NCBI GenBank assembly: GCA_031841125.1 | Contig: CM063109.1 | Span: 26,321,321-26,385,320, forward strand | Source of the DNA: Acanthococcus lagerstroemiae | Taxonomy: Eukaryota > Arthropoda > Insecta > Hemiptera > Eriococcidae | DNA length: 64,000 bases | Direction of reading: 5' to 3' | Part shown: piece after piece, positions 21,660-33,403 of the stretch | Numbering within the stretch: position 1 is the first letter of the stretch | Layout: the number at the start of each line of letters is the position of its first letter | The notes under the pieces: generated by a model | Databases searched by the model: none | The model's input: only the letters and a program-made list of their open reading frames with translations | What the model was told of the DNA's origin: nothing | Made by a program: the position numbers and the translations under genes

Positions 21660-21860
21660 TTAAATTTGGTCCAGTTTAAAAATCGGAAGCGATATTCGAA
21701 ATCAGCGACACAAAACCACCCATATTTCGATACTTCGTGCAATTTTTCGCCGGAGAAGCTGAATTCGTATTACGACAGTGCTCTGGAAGGGGTCGGATAA
21801 AAATCTGAGGCGATATTCGAAATCAGCGTCTCAAAGTTTGGTTGGCTATTCTGCCCACAA
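21660..21860 (-). repeat. Two antisense units of the ~120-bp repeat
   Basis: GGCGATATTCGAAATCAGCG recurs at about 21697 and 21810. Its reverse complement, with TCCGACCCC and CAGATTTTTATCC, matches the order of blocks in the tandem array at 15.4-16.1 kb. Confidence 0.4.
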
Positions 21861-22540
21861 TTTTAACTTTAGAATTTTGTACAGAAGTTGAAACTTGAGG
21901 AAAACTAGAATAACCGAAATTAGTTTTTCCCTCGTGGAGCCTGAATGGTTCAGGGGGAGGGAAAATAACTATTAAAATGAATTCTGGAACCCAGGTGAAA
22001 AAGCTGCAGCATGTCTAACAACAAATGCTATGAAAGTAAAAAGGTGGTTAGGATCTGAAAAATTATGGCACCAGGGAAGGCGGAAGAGGCTTCAATTTAA
22101 GAGTATCGACAGATACAATATAAGGTTATACATACTCTTTCGTAACGCGATAGTAATTATTATGCGGTCTTTAGATTTTTTTTTTTTTTTCAAGTTTTAT
22201 GGATTAGTTGCTCTTTCCCCAAAATCTTGGAAGTCCCTTTCATTCTCCTTTATCAACATTTATGAAGGAGAGGGGAGCCGAAGAAAACCCCGATGGCAGG
22301 ATGTTCCAGAATGTGAATTCATATTGGTTTTCAAATTTTCGTTTCATGATGTCAATGACAGGTGTATAAAGACTTTCGGGATGTACGAGACCAACAACAT
22401 TTGTTCATGAACGTTTAAAGACTAATTAGCTTGTTTATCGTAATTGTTTGAAACATTCTATATGCATCTGGGTAAATACACATTTACCAAATAAATACCG
22501 AATGCTGCACCAACCATTGCTCGTCAGTAATATTGTTATA
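21861..22540. other. Non-coding stretch
   Basis: No supported exon. A T-run lies at 22177-22190. Confidence 0.3.
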
Positions 22541-22612
22541 GACATTTCAGTTACTTGCGATTTGTGCTGTAAATTCATTGTAATTTTTCTGCCACGACGA
22601 TAACGAGTCAAG

Positions 22613-22651
22613 ATGATGGGATCATTGAAAATGTTATTAATTTTTCTTTTG
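22613..22651 (+). CDS. Candidate first exon encoding a signal peptide
   Basis: ATGATGG begins a 13-codon frame, MMGSLKMLLIFLL, which ends exactly at a strong donor (TTTTG then GTAAGT). A short basic then hydrophobic start followed at once by an intron is common in small secreted insect proteins. TCAGT words resembling insect initiators lie at about 22525 and 22545. No second exon was identified; the next 3.6 kb is LINE-B. This rests on composition and one splice site, so it may be chance. Confidence 0.25.
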
Positions 22652-22899
22652 GTAAGTATGAGGCAACGTACTGTTACAATATTGGCATAAAAATTGTCCG
22701 ATTACCGGACGAACTTACTTATTCCACACAGAAATAATATTAACCACATCATAACACTGTATACTTTTATCTAATATTATGTAAATTTAGTCTGTACGCT
22801 ATACATAGCTAGAGTTACGCATGTGCAGGAACCCGTTAAGATGCATTGCTTCGCTTTACCGAACGTACTTTAAACCATTTACAATGAACATGTTCAAAT

Positions 22900-25800
22900 T
22901 AGAATTATCAGTTAGTTTAAGTTCTGTTTACAAACCTAAGCCTATGAAAAAATTACCGGGGAACCCGCCCGCTCACGGCCGATTTGCAGGGAAACCTAAA
23001 GTGAACAAATGAACACGTTAGAAGAAATAAATAACCAACTAAATAATCTCACCAGAAAAAACAAAATGTATGAAATAGGTAGTTTAAAGCTGAACGATAG
23101 CATGAAATCTGAAACTCTAAAAATTATGACGTTCAATATTAGAAGCATCAATAAAAATTTTGACTCTTTATAAGTAATGTTAACATGCCTACAAAATAAA
23201 ATAGATGTATTAATCCTAACGAAGTGCTGGATAGGCGACAAAGAAGTGAGTAAGTTATATCAGCTCACAGGTTACCAGGTCTATTATACGGCAGAGGTGA
23301 AAAATCAAAACGATGGAGTTGTAATATACGTAAAAAATACACTACAAAGTCAAAGTGAACAACTAGACCTAAATAGTATGACAGCTTTGAACACGAAAAT
23401 ACGAACCCGTAATAACGAAGTGATGAACTTAATAGGAGTATATAGGTCGCCAAACGATAATCCCGATGACTTTTCATTTATGAATTACAGACAAAAATAC
23501 AACCTAAAATCGATAATCAGAGCAACATTATATTGTGGACAGGCGATATAAATATAAACCTAAAGGATGGACTAGACGTAATAACGAACAAGTACTTAAT
23601 GCAAATGGCAGAAATGAACCTATTTTCCCTCATAAACAGCCCAACCAGGGGTGTACATTGTCTTGATCACCACTTTATCAACTCAAAAATCCTGAAAAGA
23701 GTACAAGAAACTATTATAATACAAACAGCAATAACAGACCACTACCCTGTACTGGTGACCTTAGATGTGAAAAACGAGGAAGAGAAACATGAAAAACAAA
23801 AAATGTATAAAAAGATTCAGTATGAGGACTTAAGAAGGAACTTAACAAAACAAAATTTGGAAGAAATCGAAAATGAAGATGATGTAAATGTGGCAATAAA
23901 TAAATTCGTGCACATTCTGAAAACTCAAATTGAAAAAAATACGCTATATAAACCAAATAAAACCCCCTGCATTTCTAAGCCATGGATAACAGCTGGGATC
24001 ATACAAGCGATAAAAGAAAGGGACAAGTTACACTTGCAAACAAAGAAATACACAAACGACGAAACGCTAAGGGCCCAGTACAAGAAATACCGCAATATGG
24101 TAACAAACATTATAAAGGCAAGTAAAGAAAGATACTACAGTACTAAATTTAAAAAGGCGGGAACCAATACTAAGCAAATATGGCAAGTACTAAAAGAAAT
24201 AAGCAGTCTAAACAAAGTAAACACCACAATTATAAATAGTATAAAAGATGAAAGCGGACACCTACACACAGAACAAAAGAAAGTAAGTAACATACTAAAT
24301 TACGCCTTCACGAACACTGCGAAAAATGTACTAAGTAAAATAAAAAAAAGTAGAACAAGGGGGAAAATGTATAGGAAAATGGGATAGGGACGTCAAAATG
24401 ACACAGTTCATTCCTATAACAAAAAAAGAAATAGCAGAAATAATATCCAATATGAAAAAAAAAACTGCCCCTGGTCTAGATGAAATACAAGTGGAGACAC
24501 TGAAAGAAATAATAAACCAAATTTCCGGAGTACTAACAAAAATATTTAATAAAAGTCTTACTACAGGTGTAGTTCCGCAACATTTTAAAATCTCTGTAAC
24601 TCACCCAATCTACAAATCGGGCCCCTACAACTACAGACCAATATCGTTAATATCTAACATAGCTAAGATACTAGAAAAAATTGTAAAAAACAGAATATAC
24701 AACTACCTCGAAAATTCAAATATATTGGCCGACAATTAATTCGGTTTCAGAACGAGAAAAAGTACCATGAATGCCATTGCATATTTAACTGATCGAGTTA
24801 CAAATAGTTTTGATCGTGGAACGAAATGCGGAATTATATTCATGGACATTCAAAAGGCGTTTGATACCATACAGCACAAAATATTTATCAAAAAATTAGA
24901 ATGTTGCGGTGTTACTGAAACAGTAAAGATATGGTTTGAGTCCTACCTAAAAAATAGAATACAAATGGTACAACTAGGCAACAACATAAGTGATAAAATG
25001 GAAATCACTGATGGATGCCCGCAAGGAACAGTTCTATCCCCGATCATATTTCTGATCTATATAAATGAATTAGTAAAAGAGCAAAACCAAAAATGCTCCC
25101 TCATATCATTTGCGGATGACACAGCCCTCATAATAGAAGAAAAGAGTTGGGAACAAGTGTATGAAATGGCAAATTACAAAATGAACAAAATTAAACAGTG
25201 GTTCACCTTAAACTCCTTGTACCTACACCCTGAAAAAACAAAATTCATAGCATTCACCTCTACAAATCGAAATGAACCCACTTCACATTTGGTACAACAC
25301 ATACAATCTTGTAAAGTAAATTACCACCAGACTTGCAGCTGCCCACAAGTAAAAAAGGTAAATGAAGTTCGATATCTGGGCATAATTATAGATAAAAAAT
25401 TAACATGGAAAAGCCAAATAAATTGTCTGGCATCAAGACTGAGAAAACTCACGTATTTCATGTTAAGTATCAGAAAAACATAACAAACACTAAAATAAAA
25501 TATGATGTCTACTATGCGCTAGTACAATCCATATTAAACTATGGCATAATAGCATGGGGTAGTGCTTATCCAACAGCAATAAAGCCCTTACAAATAGTGC
25601 AAAATAAGATCATAAAAATCATATTTAATTTCCACCCAAGGACGTCTACGATTCAGATCTATAAAATAACCAACTTATTAAACATACGAAAATTGCATAT
25701 CAAAAACACTTCAACATACATGAAAACTATTAATTTATTACGCATTCAGAAAATCATAGTATAACAACTAGGCATAACCTTTGTAACATTAGGGTGCCAA

Positions 25801-26430
25801 AAAAAGTACAACAAGGGGACAACAAAACTATATGTATCAAGGCATCTCATTTTTCAATAACCTTAGTCCATCCCATAAAGCAGAAATCATGTGTACCCCA
25901 GCAAAAAATACTAATAAAATAAAAAAACTTATAAATAGCCTACTATAGCATAAACACGCACTAAATAAATAAATAAACAACAACTAATAAATAAATGCCA
26001 TTAAAAAATAAATGAAAATAAATAAATAAACAATAAATTTTCTGGTTGAGGATAAATATAACAAAATTCCTTTTCGTTTCCCTAGTTCCCAATTCATTAA
26101 TTTGTAACCGGTGGATGGGGGCGGGGATCGGTAGTTTTTTTTCATGGCTTGGGTTTTTTTTTCTAGTTTTTTTTTCTCTTTTTTTCTAGTTTCCTTTTCT
26201 ACTTTTTTTTTTATTTATTCCTTTTTATTTTGTTTTTGTATTTTTTGATTTCCGATTTTCCTTTTCCAAATTGTTCTATCTAGTAGTTTTTTTTTAAATC
26301 ATTTTATATATATATATTTTTTAATCCGCGTAATTACACAAAAAATTCAAAAAATATTATTATACAGCCTCGAAACGAGCTCCGCTCAGTGAGTGCAAGA
26401 AAAAAAGACGCAAATAAAGTTTTTCATAAG
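22900..26430 (+). mobile_element. LINE-B copy 2, near full length (CR1/Jockey-like), inactive
   Basis: A basic C-terminus (MKKLPGNPPAHGRFAGKPKVNK) ends at a TGA that overlaps the ATG at 23010 (ATGA), the usual ORF1/ORF2 junction of LINEs. ORF2 starts MNTLEEINNQLNNL, followed by the APE endonuclease (KIMTFNIRSI, TKCWIG, VVIYVKNTL, LLWTGDIN-like and TAITDHYPVLVTL blocks to about 23.78 kb). The linker and reverse transcriptase follow (24.4-25.5 kb: YRPISLISNIAKILEKIV, FMDIQKAFDTIQHK, a DGCPQGTVLSPIIFLIYINE block and the catalytic box SFADDTALI). Defects are a stop near 23170, frameshifts near 23520, 24390 and 25480, and a TAA in front of FGFR (24737). The 3' end has A/T-rich tracts and AATAAA near 26418. 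The 5' boundary is uncertain. Confidence 0.85.
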
Positions 26431-28845
26431 TTTCAATACAATTACATATAATAGTTAAGATCACTTTTTGAATTCGGAAATAATTATCGTATTGAAAACT
26501 AGACACCACGGCGATCGCGGCTTTTATATACTTTAGAGTTATGGGCGAATCTCCTTATATCGATCCGTAGGCAGTTACAAGAACCTTGTGGATCTTCCGC
26601 ATTTCTTTCGAATATTCGGGAGCATTCACCACAGTATTATCTCCAAAAATTATTTGTACACTCATATAATTTCAAATTCTTAACACGGGATAAGGAAACA
26701 ATATCATCGAAATGGGAGCGTATAAGGAATAATTTGTAACCCTCGCTCTTCCTGTTGTAAAAAATATTGAAAATCTATTCAGTAATTGATGAAAAGGTGC
26801 CTTGAAACATTTCGAGATTTCAAAGACGAGATTTACGACATTTTTGAAGATTTACTAGAATTCTTCCTGGTTACTTTCAATTGTAAGAGAGAAAAAACCT
26901 TTAAAACATTCTTTTTGCCCTTCTTACTGACTTAAATTTCAAATTTTCATACTTTCTTAAATAGTAAGGAAAACGCTGACAGCACAATCTAAACAACCAG
27001 TTAAGTAATCAACTAATACTAAAATAAATTGTTTCAGATGTTGGTACTTATGGTGACAGGCACGTACTCGTATGTTAAACCTCCAAGACCTCACTATCCG
27101 ACTGTTAATCCGGGGTCGGGGTGGGATTCTTCTCGCGGGCGCGCAACTAACAATTAGCCGAATGAATGAATGCATTCATTTGGGTTGTGTTGAACAGGAA
27201 TTCCTTATGCGTCTGATTTATGTATGTACTCGTATTTCTGTTAAAAAAGTTGATTGTACTTTCTTCGGTGAATTCATTTTCAGTGAAAATACTAATATTA
27301 CATGGAGGAAATAAATGAATATTTAAATAAAATGAATTAATTTAAATTATGGTCGGAAGTTTAATATTCAACATCATATTTTAATTAAATCATTTATCTT
27401 TAAATTATTAACAGTAATTCTAATTGCAATAAAAGTTGTTTCTATTAATAAACCAATTATACTATACATTATAATATATCTTGTATCCCATTACTTGTTC
27501 AAGATTATTGTTTCGAACTCTACAAAGACATTTTTAGACTCTTTCAGACATTTACATATACGACTCTTTAAGACTCGTGAAGTTAACCAGTAAAGTAGGT
27601 ATATTAAACTTTCTCTGGGGGAATGGGAGAAAGGAGGGAATATATTTCCACACTTACTTGAAATTCTTTCAAATTATTTTACTTTTCAAGACGCGTCCAG
27701 AATTGTTCAAATCAATCTCTTGAGACTATTTCGGATTTACAACTGTTACTTTACGCTTTATATAGACTTTTTTTAACACTCTCCCACATTTCTACGAAAT
27801 CCCTCAAGAGTCGCTGAAATGAGTTGCAAAACGGGTATTTTAAATTTTTCGTCCGTTTTTGAAGTGTTTTAGAGGAGGGGAGCGGGATATATCGTCATAC
27901 CTTTTAAATTTCTGGTAGGCGTACTTGATTTTTCTTGTCCAGATTATTTCTACAACTTCGTTGGACTTGTTTAAGATTATTAATTTTACTCTCTACATCG
28001 GACCTCAATCCTATAGAAAAACTTTTGAGGAACTAGAGCGTTATGTTAGGAAAGATCTAGTTCCCCCCCCCCCCCTACCATCCAGTTCGAAGCTAAAACA
28101 CGAAAAATGTCACAAACGCAAAGGTATACCTATTTATTAAAAGAATATTTTCTGAAGTACAAAAATCGCATTCGTAAGCACCTTTGCCATTATTATTAAT
28201 GCCAGCACATTTGATATGTACTTAGGCATGACATCTGGTATACTTGATCATGTTTTCCTGCCAATTTTCGGAATACCAGCAACAAAACCATCCAATTTTG
28301 CATTCTTCTGAAAACTCTGATAGTGATCGAACGGCCTTTTCCCATATTTTCGCTTAGTTTTTTCGTCAGACATAACGTATTTGTAAAAATGTTGGAAAGT
28401 ACGATATAGGACGTGTCTTACTATGGAATGGAATTGCTCTCACTCAGTTCACAACTGAGAAAAAATACTCCTGAGTACATGAACAGATAGCTGAAGGTAC
28501 ACACCTTCAGAAGAAATAAATACATTTGCCTTTACTATTTCACTTTTTTGAAATTTACATACGAACAGTTTAAAACATTTTGTACCGCTTTCTTGTTTGT
28601 TTTTTTTTCAACTAATTTTTCGTATCAGTCGCTATTTCGACTTCCCTGATTGGTGGCGCGCTAGCGTCGAGCTTTCCTCCCTAACTGCACTCACATAAAT
28701 GATTTTTATATCAATTTTAGGTCACACTTTACCACGCTGTACTTTCAAATGGAGTGACGTGCATTTTTATTTTGTCACCAATCCAAAATTTACTTTTAAG
28801 GTAAACTCAAACAAAAATTGGTAGCTTATAGAAGTCGAAGTAAAA
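26431..28845. other. Non-coding stretch
   Basis: No supported exon. GACTCTTT/AGACTC-type degenerate words cluster at 27500-27800. A C-tract lies at 28066-28075. This may be intergenic. Confidence 0.3.
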
Positions 28846-29971
28846 CTTAGGACAAGATTTCTGAACGTAGATCCAGCAATAAAAAATAACAAAATTGCTA
28901 AAATCTCGGGATATAAAATTCAAAAAATAACTAATACACAGAAATACGAAAACGCAATAACGAAAAATCGCAAGGCATTAGCCTCAGAGTCGAAAACCAA
29001 GGAATCAGTGGAGGCAACCTACAATCAAATAATCCAAATCATAAATACGCTCCGCCTCAATTCAAAAGAATTAGCGGAAGGCTGTAAAAATACCAATCCG
29101 AACTTGACCTAGCTAAAAAACGAAATTAAGAACCTTCAAGTAAGAAGAAAGGGTTTAATACGAATTGAGGACAAAACAAAATCAGAAAAAATAGAACTAA
29201 ACGTGATCTCCGAACTGATCCGAAGTAAAACAAGGCAGAAAAACTGCATGGCCAAAAATGAAATAATAGCAAAAACACTTGAGGGCAATCGTAATTTCAA
29301 AAACATGAAAAGATCCCTGAACCCAGGCATGCAATGAACCACTTACTTTATAAATCAGCAAAATGAAAAAATCCACGACCGCGAAGGTATACATCAAATA
29401 ATAACAAAGTATTACGCAAACTTGTATAAAAACGACGCAACAGAACCAATAATTTATAAAATTCCCAGTAGCGAAGAGAAGGAACCCCCGTTTTTAGAAT
29501 GCGAGATTGAAAATATCGTTAAACAACTAAAACCAAACAAGTGTTCAGGACATGATAACATAACTAACGAGCATATAATGTTGGGAGGAAGGGACATGAT
29601 TAAAACGCTAACCAAACTGTTTAATAGAATCTTAGAAACAGGAGAAATACCTCAAGACTGGGAAACTTCAGACATAATAATACTAAGGTAATGCGCCAGT
29701 AGTTGAAAGGTACCCAGTGGTTGAAAACTTCAACTTCAATTGCTAATATTAAGCGCTCGAAAATACTTTGGCAACACTGCGCCCTCTCAATGGAAAGAAG
29801 AGACATTGAGCAACAAAACTGTACTATAGTGCCGATTACATCACAGTTGATTTAAGACATGCGCTGTTCTTTCGAAGTTTGTGGTTATATATTTTTCGAC
29901 GAATTTTCTTAGAAAAAAGTTAAGAACGGTAAGTACTTCGAAATGATCATAATTCGCTTCCTACTTGGGAT

Positions 29972-30078
29972 GGTGTGGTGGGACGTATGGCGATGCACGC
30001 ATGCCAAAGTGGCCCCTGAGACACCGCACCCCGGGCACCGGAAACTACCCTTTCGGGCATCGCATCAGTACCGAGGGG
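29972..30078 (+). mobile_element. 107-bp SINE-like element, copy 2
   Basis: It has the same 107-bp length and nearly the same sequence as copy 1, here in plus orientation starting GGTGTGGTGGGACG and ending ACCGAGGGG. It is flanked by a 14-bp duplication with one mismatch: TTCCTACTTGGGAT (29958-29971) and TTCCTAATTGGGAT (30079-30092). The A-box-like TGCCAAAGTGG is at 30002-30012. It sits inside the TA-flanked DNA transposon. Confidence 0.7.
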
Positions 30079-30539
30079 TTCCTAATTGGGATAAGTAGAG
30101 TACTAAAGTTGGTATAGTATAGTAGTAGAGTGTCTAACAAAGGAATGCATATGGTCTTTCCGATTGTAAGACGCCATGTTGTTCATAAATGAACACTTTC
30201 AACCACTGGATTCTTAAAATGATATTTGTTCCAGTTATTGAAAGACCTTTTAATAACTGGAAAAGTGTTTAAAAATAGATTGTCCAGTGATTGAAAAGCA
30301 ACAATTTTTTGTTTTTCTAAACTATGATTCTATGACTTCTAAAACACTAATTTGTATGCTCATATTATTACAGTGGTCGTCATGCCAAAGCAACAAAAGC
30401 AATACACACCCAGGAACGTCTTCAGAAAGCATTACCTAAAAATGTAGGTGCTACAGTTTGACTGATTAGATTACTTTTCTTTTTTTACCTTTTTTTCTTC
30501 TTAATTTGTAAGTCAGTACTGTAAAATTTCCTTGTTTTC

Positions 30540-30785
30540 TCAAATGTTTTCACCAGAAAATGTAGACTTTAGAACTTGATGCCAAAAATTTTTGAGTTTT
30601 CTACAAATGTATTAAAAACTGTAGACTCGGAAACTTGGTGCCAAAAAATGTTAAGTTTTTTTCAAATGTTAAAAGAATGTCGACTTTCAAAATTGGTGCC
30701 AAAAAACGTTAAGTTTCATTTAAGTATAAAATTTTTTGTGTTCCTAAATGTAGAAGTTAGTGCCAAACAAATGTTACTATTCAAG
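30540..30785. repeat. Minisatellite of about 58 bp, four units
   Basis: Units read like TGTAGACTTTAGAACTTG, GTGCCAAAAAATGTTAAG and TTTTTTTCAAATGTTAAAA, beginning near 30557, 30617, 30675 and 30748, the last ones shortened. The array lies inside the 1.6-kb DNA transposon. The open frame across it has no domain and reflects the repeat. Confidence 0.6.
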
Positions 30786-32691
30786 TAGATATAAGAAAGT
30801 CTAGTATTACATACTGTTTATTGTTGATGAATAAAAATGACGCATTTAAAGTAGCTATGTAAATATTCTTGACTTTTTTCAAGATTTCAAAATTTACAAT
30901 CTATTTGCCTCGTTGCAATTGAGTGGAGTGCAATTATAAGTATTGATGGAATCTTCTCTTGATAATAATTTACGAAGTTATTGAAGAAAATAGTCATAGA
31001 AATAGGCTTATTTTCATTTTCAACCACTAGCTCGAACGATTTTTTCAATCACTGGAAAACCAATAATTTTCCCTTTCAACCACTGGGTCACCCTAAATCT
31101 TGACAAAAAATTTCCCCCACCTGATCGCTATCCTCTCATTTTACTTGAAACCTGAGTGGTGTCTTGGTACATACTCGTAGATACCTCTACTATAACCACA
31201 CCAAATATTGAGACTTTCATTCATTTCTCGTTGCACAGTAACAAGAAATGTAAGACTACTTCCTTAACCTTTCAACCTCTGGCGCGTTACCTTACATAAA
31301 AAAGGCGACAGACATAAAATAGAAAATTATAGACCAATAACCCTCACTCCTAGCATTTCTAAGATTTTCTCAAAAGCAATAGAAAACCGAGTAAAAAAAT
31401 TTTTAATCTCACAGCAGCCATACGAACAGGCAGGTTTCCGTAAGGCCTTCTCGACGATAGAGCACATTCAATCAGTAAATCAAATCATTGAGAAATGTAA
31501 TGAATATGGGATAAACGTACACATATACGTTTGGTAGACTATAACAAAGCCTTTGACTCGATAAGGCAAGACTTCTTGATAAAATCACTGACAAACAAGG
31601 GGCCCCAACGACATTCATTAAGTTTATACATATATGAAATGTATAAAAACCTGAAAGCCAGAGTTAGGGCGGACGCGGTAAGTGAATACTTTAACATAAA
31701 AAAAGGCGTGAGACAAAGCGATCCTTTATCACCCATACTATTTAATAGTGCATTAGAAGAAATATTCAAGAATCTAAATTGGGAAGACAAAGGACTATAC
31801 ATATTAATCAATGGAAGCCGTCGGACGAACCTCAGATTTGCCGACGACATTGTACTTTTTCAGCCAAATCAATAGAAGAATTGAAAGAAATGTCATTTGA
31901 TCTAAGTGAGCAAAGTAAAAAGGCTGGTCTAACACTAAATTGGCAAAAAACTAAAATTCTCACAAAAATTATGAGCCAAAAAGTAATGTCATTAGATGGT
32001 AAAGAAGTAGAAATTGTAAAAACAGGAACTTACTTAGGCCAACAGATAGCCTTCAAAAATCAAATGATAAGCGAAGTGAATACACGTATAATAAAACCAT
32101 GGTCAAAGTATTGGTTTTTGAAAGATATTTAAAAAAATAATTTTAGTTTAAAACAAAAAAGTCAGGTATTTAATACCTGCATCGTGCCCGTCCAACATGT
32201 GGCTGCCAAACTTGGGCGTTAAACGAAAACATTTTGAAAAGATCAGAACAACGCAAAATGCGATGGAACGCTCAATCATGAATATAAATAGAAGAGATCA
32301 CATAAGAACGAGAACAATCAAAAATAAATTGAAAGACAATATAGTCCGGTATATTAGAAGCAGCAAATGGAACTGGGTAGGACACGTGTCCCGCCTTTGC
32401 GACGACCGATGGACGTACAAAACTACATTTTGGCAACCTTTGGGAGAAAAAAGAAGGAGGGGCAGACAACCCACTAGGTGGAAAAACGACATCAACAACT
32501 TCCTGAAAAATAAAAATTTCCAGACAATAGCCAAAGACAGGCAAGAACGGGAGCGCTTGTGCGACACCTTTGCTCTTTACGAGCCTCGGAGTTAGGTGGA
32601 CCTCGCTTTGAGGATCACAGCAATGATAGTATGGAAATGGTAACAATGTACTTCCCAATAAAGGTACGCACTTTGAACTTTGAACGCATAT

Positions 32692-33403
32692 TCAGAAATA
32701 GAACCGGTAGTAAATCTAAAGTAAAGCGCATTACATACATCTGTCCAACCTTTTGCTGCGAAAGCGTTTATAAACGATTGGCGCCATGATTCCCACGTCA
32801 TGTCCTCTTGTGGCCTGGTACCAGTCAGTCGCGGATCCTTCCAAAAACAAGCGTATCACTTCGCAGTAGATAACGAATTTCCGGAATCTCCAGGCGTATA
32901 CATTTTTGTTCAAAGGTGTTTATCCACGTGGCTGCATTGGCGTTTTTCCCATTGAATTTTTCAATCACGGCATCCTTCACTACAGGTGTTATAACGTTTT
33001 TTTGACTTTTGATTCTTCGGTTATTGCTGGCTGGTCGAGCATGCTATTTCGTGCCGAGTGCACGGATGTGTCTTGACTAGGTAATGAAATCTCTTCAAGT
33101 AGTTCCCAGCGGAATACTGGGTTTCCTTTGTCGTTCAGGTATATTTTCTGCAACTCTGCGTCGAGAGTAATGAAAGGATTACGATAGGCATGACGCGTTG
33201 TTAATTAATACCTTTTTGGCGCTTTTCGCCACGGGCGTCTTCCTCAATTCTTCGTGATGTGTTATGTCCTGGAATTCGACTGGAAACATAAACACTTCTT
33301 CTTGATCCTCCAGTTGGATTTGTTTGATTTCGTGGATTGTCGTTCTACCATCTGTTGATGCTTCGGTCGCGATCATAAATCTCGCTCTGATTTTGTTGGC
33401 CAT
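32692..33403 (-). pseudogene. Gag fragment of an LTR retrotransposon
   Basis: An ATG at 33403 opens a minus-strand frame (MANKIRARFMIATEASTDG) of about 75 codons, followed after defects by a FLEGSATDWYQ segment and then, in another frame, TWESWRQSFINAF. A hydrophobic run ending in WY followed by W-x2-W-x3-F is the core pattern of the retrotransposon gag fold of Ty3/gypsy-like elements. Protease, reverse transcriptase and integrase are absent. The low-coordinate end is cut exactly where the LINE tail begins near 32690, so the LINE probably inserted into it. No LTR or primer-binding site was recognised upstream. Confidence 0.55.

Larger units (their letters stand above)
29686..31292. mobile_element. 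1.6-kb DNA transposon with AGGTAAYGCGCCAG ends and TA duplication
   Basis: The left end AGGTAATGCGCCAG and the inverted right end (31279-31292, reading AGGTAACGCGCCAG on the minus strand) form inverted repeats of at least 24 bp with three mismatches. TA flanks both sides, and removal restores the host LINE frame. Subterminal words of the form CCAGTGGTTGAAA or its complement recur at about 29714, 30190, 30226, 30285, 31020, 31047 and 31075, the usual layout of transposase binding sites. A short frame at 30381 (MPKQQKQYTPRNVFRKHYLKM, then stop) resembles the start of pogo/Tc1-type transposases, but no catalytic domain is present, so the copy is non-autonomous. It contains the 107-bp element and a 58-bp minisatellite. 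Confidence 0.75.
28850..32690 (+). mobile_element. LINE, family A, long copy split by a DNA transposon
   Basis: The left part (28850-29685) encodes the linker ahead of the reverse transcriptase (NPGMQ, IHDREGIHQIITKYYANLY, KQLKPNKCSGHDNITNEHIM, GEIPQDWETSDIIIL). The right part (31293-32690) continues with HKKGDRHKIENYRPI, EQAGFRKAFSTIEHI, VDYNKAFDSI, a RQSDPLSPILFNSALEE block, LRFADDIVLF with intact catalytic aspartates, TYLGQQIAF, and a WNWVGHVSRL...GRQPTRWKNDINNF end. Removing the insert plus one TA restores ...DIIIL-HKKGD. There are frameshifts near 31533 and 31875 and stops elsewhere. The 3' end has AATAAAGG and a short CTTTGAA tandem tail abutting a gag fragment. Confidence 0.85.
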
